From NCBI RefSeq assembly GCF_000321225.1, contig NW_004450465.1, forward strand, positions 1 to 64,000: DNA of 64,000 bases. Direction: 5' to 3'. This stretch comes from Odobenus rosmarus divergens. Its lineage: Eukaryota; Chordata; Mammalia; Carnivora; Odobenidae. The notes beneath the pieces were generated by a model that made no database searches, was not told the DNA's origin, and saw nothing but the letters and a program-made list of their open reading frames with translations. Below are positions 46,276-57,420 of this stretch, in pieces. Each line of letters opens with the position of its first letter. Position 1 is the first letter of the stretch. Position numbers and translations under genes: made by a program.

Positions 46276-46829
46276 GAACATTTTCAAACACAAAGAAAAA
46301 AATGAAAAACAAAACTCAGAGGATTGTGTTTTTCCATTTGTACTCCTGTTTTCATTGGACTCTGTAACATTAATTAAATATATTTTATGAGGAAAAAAGA
46401 GAACAGATTTTCTGAGACATGGAGACAGAAATGGAGGAGCTGCCATTGCCCAGTGCCCCATCTTGCTTCCTTTCCCTCCACCACATCTGGCCGCACGTTG
46501 GTCTCTTCAGCAGGCTCCTTGACACCTGGAATACAGACTCCTTCAACAGCTCCACAGCAGTGGTGGGCTCTACAGCTGGCTGCAGATGTAGACATCCAAG
46601 CAGGAGAGGACCTCCTTGACGTTTTCACTGTGTCATGATGAAACAGCATGTGCTTGGTGCACTCACCGTGTTCACAGCCTACAAGGCTAATCACAACCCT
46701 GCTCCAAGCAGCACCAAACTGGGCTGCTCCCAGTCAGAGACTACCGAACCAAATTCTTCCCTACTCTCTCAGACACTGCCCAGTGACTGTTAGGGCAGAA
46801 GAGATCAGGATCTCCTGGCTCTTCATTTT
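46276..46829. other. Unassigned DNA, relatively GC-rich
   Basis: Overlapping ORFs of 66-106 codons on both strands at 46374-46694. None is recognised. The mutual overlap on opposite strands reflects composition, not genes. Confidence 0.45.
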
Positions 46830-46962
46830 GTGTCTCTGCACATCTGTCTGGAAGCTCTGCAGAATCATCTCCACTTTGTTCACTGTAGTCCCTCAATGAA
46901 CAGTGCAGTTGCCTGTCACATAGTCTGTGCTCAATAAAAACTTCTTCAATGAATGAGTCTCC
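46830..46962 (+). mobile_element. L2 LINE 3' end
   Basis: Ends with 'gcctgtcacatagtctgtgc', 'tcaataaaaacttcttcaat' and 'gaatgag', the characteristic 3' terminus of L2. The upstream 'gtgtctctgcacatctgtct' fits the L2 3' UTR. Confidence 0.62.
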
Positions 46963-46964
46963 AT

Positions 46965-47140
46965 CAATATGTGATTGGTTAAATAAATATGATCTGTCCA
47001 TACAATGGGATACTATGAAGCCTCTAAATAGAATGAAGCTGTCAGTGAATAGCTCTAGGTGAAAACATTACGTTGCCAAATATTATGCATAATATAATCC
47101 ACTTTACATAAATTATATATGTTTGTGTATATATATAGCA
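46965..47140 (+). mobile_element. L1ME-type ORF2 end fragment
   Basis: 'gattggttaaataaatatga', 'tccatacaatgggatactat' and 'gaagcctctaaatagaatga' are the C-terminal ORF2 landmarks of old L1s. It starts directly after the L2 3' end. Confidence 0.68.
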
Positions 47141-47853
47141 ATACTATAAGGAACTTTAACAGTTTGAATTTGTTCTAACTTTTTAAATTCTTTCTGGTTG
47201 ATTTCTAATCTTTTTTTATAATTACTAATGTAGACACTGCCTCGCAGATAAGTAACAGTGAAAAGTGGGGCCCCAGAGAGAAAGAACAGTAAAAGAACAG
47301 CCACTCCAAGGGCTGAACTTTGTTCTTCCTTTCGGTTGCTCACATTGGGTCTGAACCGAGCAAATACACATTGTGAACACTTATATAATGATCCGCATTT
47401 CCCAAAGATCTTCCACATATCTCATCTGTGCCGCAAGTAAAATTATGACTTTTGTGCTTTTTCTTGCTCCAACTGTTGGTACATTTTTCTGAAAGTCCCT
47501 TCTCTACAAAGCTTCTCTGGGAGAGCCCATTAGTGAGTCTAACCAATGGGGGTCTTGGGTATTGTGGCTATTTTGTCCTCTCCTGTCAGGCAGCATCCCT
47601 CAGCTTGATGCTGTGGAGCTCCATGAAATCTTCCCTCTGATGACATGAGAAATAGCTAGGTTTCTGAGTAAGGCAGTTTATGCTCTATTACCTTATGAAA
47701 TTTTTACTGAAAAAAATTTTTTTTGGTTTTTACATACATGCTATTTCCTTAAGTCACAATTCTATGGGGAATGAGCCAGAAACAAATTCAAGTAAGAGAA
47801 ATTGTGTGTACTTAGACTCACTCCTCTGTGTTCCAGGGCTAAAACTTGGTTAA
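47141..47853. other. Unassigned DNA
   Basis: No recognised repeat. Short ORFs on both strands overlap each other and are not supported. Confidence 0.45.
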
Positions 47854-47862
47854 GAAGCATTC

Positions 47863-48262
47863 AGGGCACCTGAGTGGCTCGGTCAAGCATCCGACTCTTG
47901 ATTTTGGCTCAGGTCGTGATCTCAGGGTCCTGATCTCAGCATCAAGAGTTGGAGCCCCAGGCGCCTGGGTGGCTCAGTCGTTAAGCGTCTGCCTTCGGCT
48001 CAGGTCATGATCCCAGGGTCCTGGGATCGAGTCCCACATCGGGCTCCCTGCTCCGCGGGAAGCCTGCTTCTCCCTCTCCCACTCCCCCTGCTTGTGTTCC
48101 TGCTCTCGCTGTGTGTCTCTCTGTGTCAAATAAATAAACAAAATCTTAAAAAAAAAAAAAAAAAGAGATGGGGCCCCACATCATACTCTGTGCTCAGCAG
48201 GGAATCTGCTTCTCTCCCTCTGCCCCACCCCCCTCCAAATAAATAAATAAATCTAAAAAAAA
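47863..48262 (+). mobile_element. Can-SINE, older type, split by a younger Can-SINE
   Basis: Outer copy in two parts, 47863-47958 and 48163-48262: head 'gggcacctgagtggctcgg', then after the insert 'gccccacatcatactctgtg' and a CT-rich segment ending in AAATAAATAAAT and an A-run. The flanks aagcattc (47854-47861) and aagtattc (48262-48269) fit its own diverged duplication. Confidence 0.92.
47959..48162 (+). mobile_element. Can-SINE, young type, inside an older Can-SINE
   Basis: Full-length young copy very close to consensus. Flanked by aagagttggagcccc (47944-47958) and aagagatggggcccc (48163-48177), 13 of 15 matching. Its A-run is 17-18 bases. Confidence 0.96.
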
Positions 48263-48269
48263 AGTATTC

Positions 48270-48769
48270 TTGCCCCACCTGACTCCCTACTCACCTTGGA
48301 ATATTATGGCCTAATTGGTCCTCTGCCCTCCATGCAAATAGATTTCTAGCTGCTCACATCAAGGTGCTCCCTGACATACACAAATGTTGCTTAAGCTTAA
48401 AGCTCAAACCTTTATAATAAATGACTTAAAAGACAGAAAGGTAAAATGATTCACCCAAGGACACACACAGTGATGAAGTTTAGATAACACTTAACCTATT
48501 GTGTTATTTTTCTCACTTATGACATTTTTGTAACCTTATAAAATGATAATAGGATAGAGTTTTAGACATTCAAACAAGCTTTTCAAAGAAAGCCTTTTTG
48601 AAATGAGTAATTTCCATCACATTTCAATAGGACAAACATTTCTAACAGTAACCTTTTCACAAAGGGAGAACACATACATTATTCAAATATCTCCCCACAC
48701 CATTCCCCTGAAATTGATTTAGTGATCAATAATTGTGTTTATTTTAGACTTTTGCATTTTTAAATAAAA
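48270..48769. other. Unassigned DNA
   Basis: A weak antisense MIR-like core ('gattcacccaaggacacaca', 48448-48467) is the only repeat hint. Confidence 0.4.
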
Positions 48770-49010
48770 TACTCTTTTCTGAATATAAAAGAAAACTGAG
48801 ACAATTCAGAAAAGTATGAAAATATTTTAAAAGTTTCCATAATCTCATCCACACAGAGCTAACCACCATGGACATTTTTAGCATATTTTTGTCAATCAGT
48901 TCTCTATGCAATTTTAGCTGATAATAGATCATGAGCATTTCCCTGTATCATTAACCATTTCCTAAGCATAACTACAAATGCAATTTTCTGTTGAGATTTT
49001 ATTTTCAAAA
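48770..49010 (-). mobile_element. Old L1M 3' UTR fragment, antisense
   Basis: 'cataatctcatccacacaga', 'gctaaccaccatggacattt' and 'gatcatgagcatttccctgt' follow the complement of an old L1 3' UTR. The diverged right end is not defined. Confidence 0.5.
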
Positions 49011-49208
49011 GTGTTTTGAGAGGCATCTATCTATGCATTTATTTGAAAATACTTTTTGTCAGATTGACTCTCAATTTTATGGCATTTCTCATATGTAGAA
49101 TACCTTAATTTTCATGCAGTATAATTTAACAACCTGTCTTTTGTGCTTTTATTCAGAGAGAATGATCTTTCCCATAGTTGAGTAAAGTAATATTTACATA
49201 ACTTTTCT

Positions 49209-49970
49209 CCTACTCTTTTTTTTTTTTTGGATATATACCCAGAAATAGAACTTCTGAGTCATATGCCAGTTTTAATTTTTGGAGGAACCTCCATACTGTT
49301 TTCCATAGTGGCTGTACTAATTTAAATTCCCACCAACTGTGCAAAAGAGTAGCCTTTTCTCCATACTCTTTTGGTTTTTTTGTTTTTGTTTTTTTTTTTT
49401 TTGGATAATAGCTATCCTAATACGTGTGAAGTAGTATTCGATTGTGGTTTTGCTTTGCCTTTTCCTGATGATTAGTGATGTTGAGTACCTTTTCATATAC
49501 CTGTTGGCCATTTGTATGTCTTCTTTGGCAATTGTTTGTTCTGGTCCTTTGCCCATTTTTTAACTGATATATTTGATTTTTGTTATTGAGTTGTAAAAAT
49601 TCCTTATATAATTTAAATATTAACCTCTTATCAGATATATGTTTTGCAGATTTTATCCCATTTTATAGGTTGCTTTTACATTTTGTTAATTTTTCTTTTT
49701 CTGTACAGAAAGTTTTTAGTTTGATATAATAACACTTGTATATTTTTGCATTTGTTGCCTGTGCTTTTGCTGTCATATAAAATATATATATATATATATA
49801 CACATACTGCCAAGATTCATGTTAAGCAGTTTTGTTGCTATGTTTTCTATAAGATTTACAGTTTCAGGTCTTACATTTAAGCCATTAATCCATTTTGAAT
49901 TGATTGGTGTAACTTAAGAGTCTAATTGCATTCTTTTGCATGTGAATATCTAGTTTTTCCAACACCTTCT
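49209..49970 (-). mobile_element. L1MA-type ORF2 C-terminal part, antisense
   Basis: Starts within ORF2 ('ggatatatacccagaaatag', 49230) and runs to 'tctagtttttccaacacctt' (49951). The minus ORF 49317-49556 contains [20 protein letters not shown], a conserved L1 ORF2 segment. (AT)10 at 49781-49800 lies within it. Confidence 0.88.
49781..49800. repeat. (AT)10 microsatellite
   Basis: Perfect AT run within the L1 fragment, followed by acacata. Confidence 0.93.
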
Positions 49971-49984
49971 AATAAGCTCTTTTT

Positions 49985-50350
49985 TTTTTTGCCTTTTAAA
50001 AAAGGCTTTATTGAGGTATAATTTGTATGTAATTAACTGTATATATCTAAAGTGTACAATTTGATAAGTTTTGACATACGAATACCCCCATGAAACCATC
50101 ACCACAAGAAGGAATATTCATCATTGCCAACACTTCTTTGTGTCCCCTTTCAGTCCCTTCCCCCACTGTCCCCAGCCTACTCCCCAGGTGACGACTACTG
50201 CTGTCACTGTAGACCAGTGACTTTTCCTCGACTTTTATGTAAGTGGCAACATTTTCTAGTCATCAGATGTGTATGTGTGTGTGTGTGTTCTGTGTGTGTG
50301 TGTGCACGTGTGTGTGCACACATGTTTGTGTTTGTGTGTGCATCAGACTT
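49985..50350 (-). mobile_element. L1MB-type 3' UTR, antisense, separate insertion
   Basis: 'ggctttattgaggtataatt', 'aagtgtacaatttgataagt' and 'cccatgaaaccatcaccaca' are the complement of an L1MB-type 3' UTR. As the 3' UTR of a minus-strand L1 should lie left of its ORF2, this cannot be the partner of 49209-49970 and is a second element. A TG-rich microsatellite (50268-50341) follows. Confidence 0.75.
50268..50341. repeat. (TG)n complex microsatellite
   Basis: About 74 bp of TG repeats with TTC, CA, CACA and TTT interruptions. Confidence 0.93.
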
Positions 50351-50859
50351 CCCTTGTAAAATCCAAATATATATTTTAGAGAAATAGTATCATTTGTAAG
50401 ATTGGGGTCAATTTCTACCTTCTAGGATAATGACTGAAATTGCCTTGGCCAGAATTTGCCTTTACTCTACCACGACCATTTTGTATAATATCTTTTTTAA
50501 AGCACTTGTCTAGTTCTATAGTACATGGGAGTCAGCACGTTCACAATGGGCCATGTACTTTGGGGTGGGAAACCAATTTACAGCAATGAGAAGGGGAAGA
50601 AATAATATCATAATAAGAGATAAATAAGAACCATAATCTTTTTTGCAGTCTCAAGATGGAAAGATCACCATTGTATGTGGTAGTTATATTAGTGTGTACC
50701 TTAAACCCACATGCATTTATGCATATGCCCTAACTTAATGGTCCTTAAACTTAACGCCCACTGTAGATATGGATCTGCCTCAATGACATAACACCCAAAC
50801 CAATGAGCTGAGAATGAGCTGTAAGTATCTCCATAATATGTAAAGATCTATTTGAAATT
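50351..50859. other. Unassigned DNA
   Basis: No gene or clear repeat is seen. Confidence 0.4.
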
Positions 50860-51765
50860 AAAAAAAAACACACACAATAGATAAATGAACAAAGAATAAG
50901 AAAATATAAATGACCTTTAAACATATGAAAACATGACCAAATGCACTCAAAGCAAGATATGCATGAATTAGTACTATACTATTATCTTGCTTCTTACTGA
51001 TCTTATGAGCAAAAGTCCAGAATTTTGATAACAAACTGTTAACAAAGCTGTAGGAAAACACATACATAGTTTATGGGCAGTGTAAACTATTAAAACATCA
51101 AATGTAAAATTACATGTAACGATGTTTAGTATTATTTATAACATCAAATTTTGAAGCCAGCCGAAATGTCTATCAATAGTAAACTGGTTACATAAAGTTG
51201 TGATATAGGCATGCAGTGGAGTTTGAGGCAGCTATAAAAACTGAGGGAGATTTCTATGTTCTGGCAAGGAAAAATCTCCAAAGCACTGAAAAATTATATG
51301 CAAAACAGGGTATGTAATATGGCATGTATTGTGTAAAATGGGAAAAATTAGATGCAATAATCATTTGTGCTTTTTTATATACAATCAGTTTTTTACATTT
51401 TTTAAAAAATTTTATTTATCTATCAGAGAGAGAGAGCACAAGCAGGGGAAGTGGCAGGCAGTGGGAGAAGCAGGCTCCCCTCCGAGCAGGGAGCCCGATG
51501 CAGGACTTGATCCCACGACCCTGGGATCATGACCTGAGCCGAAGGCAGATGCTTAACCGACTGAGCCACCCAGGCATCCCCATTTGTGCTTTTATATACA
51601 TAAAAAACTTTGGAATTGTATGTATGAGAGTACTAGAAGTTATTATTCATGAGAGATGCATGGGAACTAAAAGGATGGGAATAGGAATGAGACCTTTTAA
51701 ATAAACTTGTTAGTTTTGAAATCATGCTAGTGTATTACATTTACAAAGAAATTAAATTAAAAGAA
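50860..51765 (+). mobile_element. L1ME-type LINE end, split by a Can-SINE
   Basis: 'gataaatgaacaaagaataa', 'gacctttaaacatatgaaaa', 'gaaatgtctatcaatagtaa' (51163) and 'aaactggttacataaagt' (51180) are old-L1 ORF2 landmarks, with internal deletions. After the SINE (51384-51580) comes a 3' UTR with 'aatgagaccttttaaataaa'. Very diverged. Confidence 0.65.
51384..51580 (-). mobile_element. Can-SINE, young type, about 20-bp TSD
   Basis: Minus-strand copy; the region between tail and duplication is T-rich. The duplication starts catttgtgctttt at 51362 and again at 51581, each followed by atataca; the left copy has two extra T's. Confidence 0.95.
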
Positions 51766-52021
51766 ACCATAATAATGTGAAAAGGGAAAGGGATAAAGGG
51801 ACAAATAATAAAAAGGAAAGAAAAATCAATCCATTTGCTTTTGTAGATATAACTGGCAGAATAAAGCCAGATTATAGAAATTTTTCTCCCAGCACCCAAC
51901 TAAGTGAAACAGAAATTGTAAAATCTCAATAAAAATTCACCAGAAGGACTAGGTAGGACCTGATGCTACTTGAAAAATGGTTGTTGAGGAAAAGAACACA
52001 AGATTCTGTTACAATACAATT
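51766..52021. other. Unassigned A-rich DNA
   Basis: Purine-rich, with no gene or clear repeat. Confidence 0.4.
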
Positions 52022-52035
52022 CTGTTCCTAAATTT

Positions 52036-52240
52036 TCTTCTTTTCTTCTTTAAGATTTGTTTATTTGAGAGAGAGAGAGAACAAGAGCAGGAGGTGCGGA
52101 GGGAGAGGAAGAGAGAATCCAAAGCAGACTCTGTGCTCAGCATGGAGCCTGACACGGGGCTTGATCTCACAACCCTGAGATCACAACCTGAGCTGAAACC
52201 AAGAGTCAGACAGTTAACCAACTGTGCCACCCAGGGGCCC
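52036..52240 (-). mobile_element. Can-SINE, older type, perfect 14-bp TSD
   Basis: Minus-strand copy flanked by ctgttcctaaattt at 52022-52035 and 52241-52254. The head complement ends gccacccaggggcccc. Confidence 0.96.
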
Positions 52241-52559
52241 CTGTTCCTAAATTTCCTAAAAGTACTTCGAAAAAGAGAGAATCATTCAACAAATTATTGA
52301 GAATTCACATTTGCATCTTTGTGTTTGAAAATACAGGGGGTTTGGTTGGTAGTTCTGTCCAGTTTGGGTTCCCAGTCAGCAGGCCCTCAGAGCCACGGAG
52401 CCCATGCTAGAGGTGCAGCTGGACAGAGGATGCTGAGCCCAGCCTCCAGCCTCATTAAAGCGGGGATCCTGGTTGGAGATGCCAGGCAGCAAGTGGCCCA
52501 CCAGGGAGGGGGAGCAAATCAGCAGCCCCACCCAAGTCCTCAAGAAGGCTGGAAAAGAC

Positions 52560-53395
52560 CACTTTCTCAAATGCTCAGATACCAACGCAAGGACCACAAA
52601 GAAGCAGGCAAATATGACACTGCCAAAGGACACTAGTAAAACTTCAGTAGCTGACCCTGAAGTAATGAAGATCTATGGACTGTCTGACAAAGAATTCAGA
52701 ATAATCCTCTTAAAGAAATTCAGTGAAAAGAAAACACAGGCATATAAGAAAATGAAATCACTATCTTGAAGAAATTGCTGCACTCCCATGTTCCTTGCAG
52801 CATTATTCATGATAGCCAAGTAACAGAAATAACTTAAATGTTTATAAATGGAGGTTTAGTGATGGATGTGTGTGTGTGTGTGTCTATACTGAATATTATT
52901 CAACCATGAAAAAGAGGAATATCTTTCCATTTCTGACAGCATGGATGAAACTTGAGGGCATTAAGCTAAGTGAAATAAATCAGACAGAATAGAACCCATA
53001 TTATATGATCTCACTTTTGTGTGGAATCTAATAAAGCTGAACTCATAGAAACAGAATAGAATGGTGGTTGGCAGGGGTTGGGAGAAGTAGGGAGCTGTTG
53101 ATCAAAGGGGTCCAAACTTCCAATTACAATATGAATAAGTTCTGGGGATCTAATATACAGTATGGTGACTATAGTTAACAATATTGTATGTTTTAATATT
53201 GCTAAGAGAGTAGATCCTAAATATTCTTACCATACACACACAAAAAATTATATGAAGTGATAGATGGATTAACTGACATGACTGTGATAACCATTTCACA
53301 ATATATTCATGTATCAAATAATCATGTGGAGCACTTTAAACTTGCATAATTTTACTTTATCTCAATAAGGCCAGAAAAAAATGAAATCAAAGTAA
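52560..53395 (+). mobile_element. L1MA-type LINE with large internal deletion
   Basis: 52560-52770 resembles the 5' region/ORF1 start of old L1s ('tagctgaccctgaagtaatg', 'actgtctgacaaagaattca'). At about 52771 the sequence jumps to the ORF2 C-terminal region ('ctgcactcccatgttccttg', 'acagcatggatgaaacttga'), and then the 3' UTR continues to 'actttatctcaataagg' near 53370. Most of ORF1 and ORF2 are absent. A (TG)n at 52867-52882 lies inside. The 3' part is certain, the 5' assignment less so. Confidence 0.68.
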
Positions 53396-53469
53396 AGGTA
53401 ATAAAATAATAGAATAAGCTATGGAAATATCTTAACAAGAGTTACACTCTTGCATATTTAATAAGTGAA

Positions 53470-54910
53470 TTAAAAAGAACAGGAAGAAGAAAGACATTTA
53501 TGACTAAAATTATTATTATGTGGAAAGATTTAGGATACTTGCAGTAAAGACAGGAGGAAAAATCCAAGGAAATTTAAAAGATGAGATGTTTATCAATATG
53601 GAAGTGAAGCAGAGTTGAAACAATGGAAGCAAAATTGGTATTCCTGATATAGAGACATAAATAAATACAGTGGAAAAATGTACTCAGAGATATAAGAGAA
53701 GAAAATTCCCTAAAATGAAGAGAAAATTTAATTTCCAATGTGAAATGACTCATTATATTCCAAGAAATATTGATGCAGAATGATCAATATTGTGGCACAT
53801 CCTGATTATGTTATTAAAATATAAAGATAAAAAAATCTTCAAGCATCTAAAAAAACTAAGCAATCCACTTGTAAAGAGATTAAAAAGAAGCCTGGTCTCA
53901 GGTTTTTATTTACAAGGGACTTTTGCAGTGCTTTCCAGGCACTATTCTAAGTGTTTTAAAACCGCTATCACGATGGTATTTAGTTTAACAATACAATGGA
54001 ATCGTGACTATTAACCATAAAAATCAGGGAAGAAAAACTATTATTCCATAATTTTATCCAGAAAAATAATAATTCAAATATAAAGGCAAGAGTTCAACAA
54101 TTTTAAATAAGAGAGGTTGAAGAATGTGATACCACAGCCCATCTTGAACAATTATGTTGTGGATAAAATCAGAATAATCAAGAGATGAATTAAAGTAACA
54201 TACTCAGAAATGGAGAAGCTTTGGGAAAATAAATGATGATAATTATTGACTATTTGAACATATGACAAATATTAAATGTAAGAATGCTTAGGTCTACAGA
54301 AATTGTAAAAGTCTTGGAAAGCAATAGTAATAATAAAGCTAATAAAGTGAGATGGGAGAAGGAAGGGTAGAGAGGATGTAAGATTCCTAAGTTCTTTACC
54401 TTTTATATCAGGGAGTCAATTTTTCAGAAAATTGAAAAAAGAAATTAAGGAAAAAATTGGTTATAACATTTTTATATTTACATAATTGTTTCCCCCATCC
54501 CTTGAGTTGAAGAACCATTGATCAGAATGATATTCAGCATTCCCTTCACTTCAAATGCAGTTTCCTTATTTTTTTCCATTAGGTTCAAGTACATTTAAAC
54601 TTTAAAGTGTTCTTAAAATTGTACATGAAAATAATCGAAGTATTATAAAATTAATGCTATATGTAGGGCTGGAATATGTGTACTACATATATTTGTTACA
54701 CTTCCTCTACATCTTCATGTTAGTCTGTTTGTCCATGCACAGACAATATTTGTACTGATGCTCACCAAATGCCGATTCTGGTTATTTTATGGTGGTGGTG
54801 TTTGGAGTCATTTTTACATCTTCTTTAAAATTTTTTTGGAATTGCTTGTATTTTCCATAAAGAACTCATGTTTTTTTTAAATAAAAATAATGAGATCATT
54901 GCATACACGG
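53470..54910 (+). mobile_element. HAL1 / old L1M-type LINE remnant
   Basis: 'gaaacaatggaagcaaaatt', 'ctcattatattccaagaaat' and 'tgcagaatgatcaatattgt' match an old LINE 5'/ORF1 or HAL1 region as I remember it. The 54790-54900 stretch ('tgtattttccataaagaact') resembles an L1 3' end. Whether this is one element or two is not decided. No open frame over 75 codons. Confidence 0.5.
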
Positions 54911-55224
54911 AAAAAAAAAAGGAAAGATACCATCTTGATACATGCCAGAAGCCTTTGGGTAGTTGACCACATTTTAAAAGAAAATATTAAACGATGCAAC
55001 AGATAGCATTGTTGCCATGAAAGAGTCATTTTCTTGGTTTCTCTGAAAACCATAATATATCTGTAACTAAAAATAACCACTTGGTCTGATGTTGTTCATG
55101 TTTCTGAGATGGTAAACTAAGTAAGACTTTCTAGCTAGTCCATGAGGCTTCCCACAAGCTTATAGAATCAGGAGCTTGGGTTGGAGGATTTCCCTATGTT
55201 TGCTTTTGAGTGGAATCATAAAAG

Positions 55225-55375
55225 TATGGATTTCAAAAAAATTTAGGGGTCATCAAATCCCATTTCAGAGATGGAGGAAAGAGAAGCCTAAAGACCTTAG
55301 TGATTTTCACTGAAAGATTCACAACTAAGTGAACTGAGAGACCAGATCTAAGACGTGTCTTCTAAAATTGGCCGA
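55225..55375 (-). mobile_element. MIR-type fragment, antisense
   Basis: 'tcatcaaatcccatttcaga', 'gatggaggaaagagaagcct' and 'gaccagatctaagacgtgtc' follow the antisense MIR/MIR3 order. Confidence 0.45.
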
Positions 55376-56369
55376 ATTTAGCCACACTGCCGCATTGCAT
55401 ATTTGATTTTTTTCATACAATGGAGATGAATGTTTTGCCAAATAAAAATATTATATTTTATTATCTGAGTATATAAAAATAATTATCCTTGTGTTCTTTT
55501 AGGTTACCTGTAATTAAACCAAAGCTTCAAAAGGCTAGAAGACAAAAATTCATAGAAAAGAAACTCCTTGTTGGTAACAGTCAACAGAATTAATATCCGG
55601 GGCTGGCATAGCCGGTGATTTCCTTGGGTTTTGTTTGTTTGAATCTTGTAAATTTTCTATAATTACATTTATTATTTTGGAAGAGTAAAGGAAAATTTCA
55701 AGAATCAGAACCTCAGCTTTTATTTTTTTTAAAAACCTAGCCATTTTCTTCCTTAAGCTTCATGAAAGAAGTCTCTTTCTCCAGATAGGATAATGAGGCC
55801 ATCCTTTCTTTACAAAAACTATTCAAAATCCAGAAAGTAATTGGGAGAAAAGTAACTTTTCAGAGACTGTTCAAAGAGGACCAAGGGTCCTATGAGCCGC
55901 ATCAAGGACCAGCAGGGGAGGAAATGGGTCATCATGTTTGGGGACATCAACTCACGAGCCTGAGTCACCACTCAGGGCCTCCCATGAAGCTGCTGGAGCG
56001 ACTGTCATCGCTTTTTTCCAGTATGAGCGGAGGACTATTCATCTGTTTCTGTGGTGATGTAGGCTTTCACAATATCCTCTGGCCAAAGAAATGTAACCAC
56101 AGCCATAATGACTTCAGAATCAAACTATTTCAGCAGCAGCAATAACAGCAAAAACACAGCGGCGGCCAATTCCCAAATAAACTCATGTGAATGCTTCATA
56201 TTAGCTAATTGTCAAGGGGATTTTTTGGGAAACCATATCAAGAATGTTGCAGAGCTTCCTAGGATGCTGTTTTTCCTTGCTTGGATCTGAAAAAGAAATG
56301 GAATGCCAGGGCAGTAGAATTTATTTGTTGGGGAGTAGGGATAGAAATGTGAGGCGTCTAAGAGAGTCG

Positions 56370-56460
56370 TAGTCTTTGGCTTTGGTTCTCACTGACCCCG
56401 TGACTATTGGTGAGTCACCTGACCTCCATGCCTCTGGGCTCTTCTGCCTCTCACCTCTTC
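56370..56460 (+). mobile_element. MIR core fragment
   Basis: 'ccgtgactattggtgagtca', 'cctgacctccatgcctctgg' resembles the MIR core 'tgtgaccttgggcaagtcac...cctc'. Short and diverged. Confidence 0.42.
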
Positions 56461-57034
56461 ACTCCACCCCCAGGCCTGAGCTAGAAAAAGGGAATGATGC
56501 ACCCAATAAATACTTCTCAAACTCTTTTCTTCTGTGACACTCATAGCAGATGATTTTCACATATGTGACACTTTCCCATGAGCATGTCTATATTTTGACA
56601 TACAAGAAAATCTGGTGGGAAATAAAACAAATGGTGCTGCAGACAGACCAAATCACAGATGAAACAGTCCACGGGTTACGGTGAATTCTTAGTGTATTAG
56701 CCAGCACTCTAACCCTTCTCACCCTCTAAAGAAAATATATCAGAATGACCAAGAAAAGTGTTATTCTAAGGATAAATTTGGTTTCACACTAATTTACATG
56801 CCAATAAATTAAGGCTAATCTTCTTAAGGTACAACAGGTTTCTGTTAATTAGTGGCGAAAACTAACAGTTTTTCTAAAAAGAGCAAAAGAAAAGCAAGGG
56901 TATTTTGTAGAAATAGAGCTATACATGTCTAAAAACACATTAAAAGTCCCTCAAAATAGCTCACCACTTAAGAAATCAAAATTACTGGAAGAACAACTTA
57001 TTAAAATGTTTAATATTTTATAATATACACAGCT

Positions 57035-57190
57035 GTCTAGGACATGAGTAACCAGAAACTCCTGTGTGAAAATGTAATTGACTCAGCCTTTAGAAAGATT
57101 TTGACAATATATATCAAGTTTTTTGTGCATGTATCTTTTGACCCATCAATTCCTTTCCTAAGAATTCATCATATAAATGCACTTGCTGAA
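57035..57190 (+). mobile_element. Old L1M ORF2 fragment
   Basis: 'agattttgacaatatatatc' followed by 'ttttgacccatcaattcctt' and 'tcctaagaattcatcatata' are recognised landmarks of old L1 ORF2. Confidence 0.55.
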
Positions 57191-57244
57191 TTCTTTGAAT
57201 TACATCATATTTTTAGCAAGAATGCAAGTAGCTGTAGCCTAATG

Positions 57245-57420
57245 AAAGAAGAATCAAGACTGGATTTGGTAAACCTAAGTTTAAGTTTCAGCTCATCTTA
57301 TTAACTACAGAAACTTGAGCAAGCACTTAAACTTTGATTCTCAGTATCATGTTGTAGTTTCTAATGGTATCTATCTTTCTTATTTACAAAAATTAAATGG
57401 GAATAGATAGAATCTCTTTG
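57245..57420 (+). mobile_element. MIR SINE
   Basis: Sense order: 'gaatcaagactggatttggt', 'tttcagctcatcttattaac', 'cttgagcaagcacttaaact' and 'ttacaaaaattaaatgggaa'. Nearly full length, strongly diverged. Confidence 0.62.

Larger units (their letters stand above)
54911..57034. other. Mostly unassigned DNA with weak MIR traces
   Basis: Two MIR-like segments are listed separately. A CAG/AAC-rich patch (56135-56155) is present. ORFs at 55924-56145 and 56108-56290 are short and unrecognised. Confidence 0.45.

Noticed and set aside
48120..48265. CRISPR-like or tandem array at the stacked SINE tails
   Set aside because: The repeated AAATAAAT and CT-rich blocks are the tails of two nested Can-SINEs, with no spacer-repeat structure.
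49209..50350. Single antisense L1 spanning both fragments
   Set aside because: For a minus-strand L1 the 3' UTR should lie left of ORF2, but here it lies to the right, so they must be two insertions.
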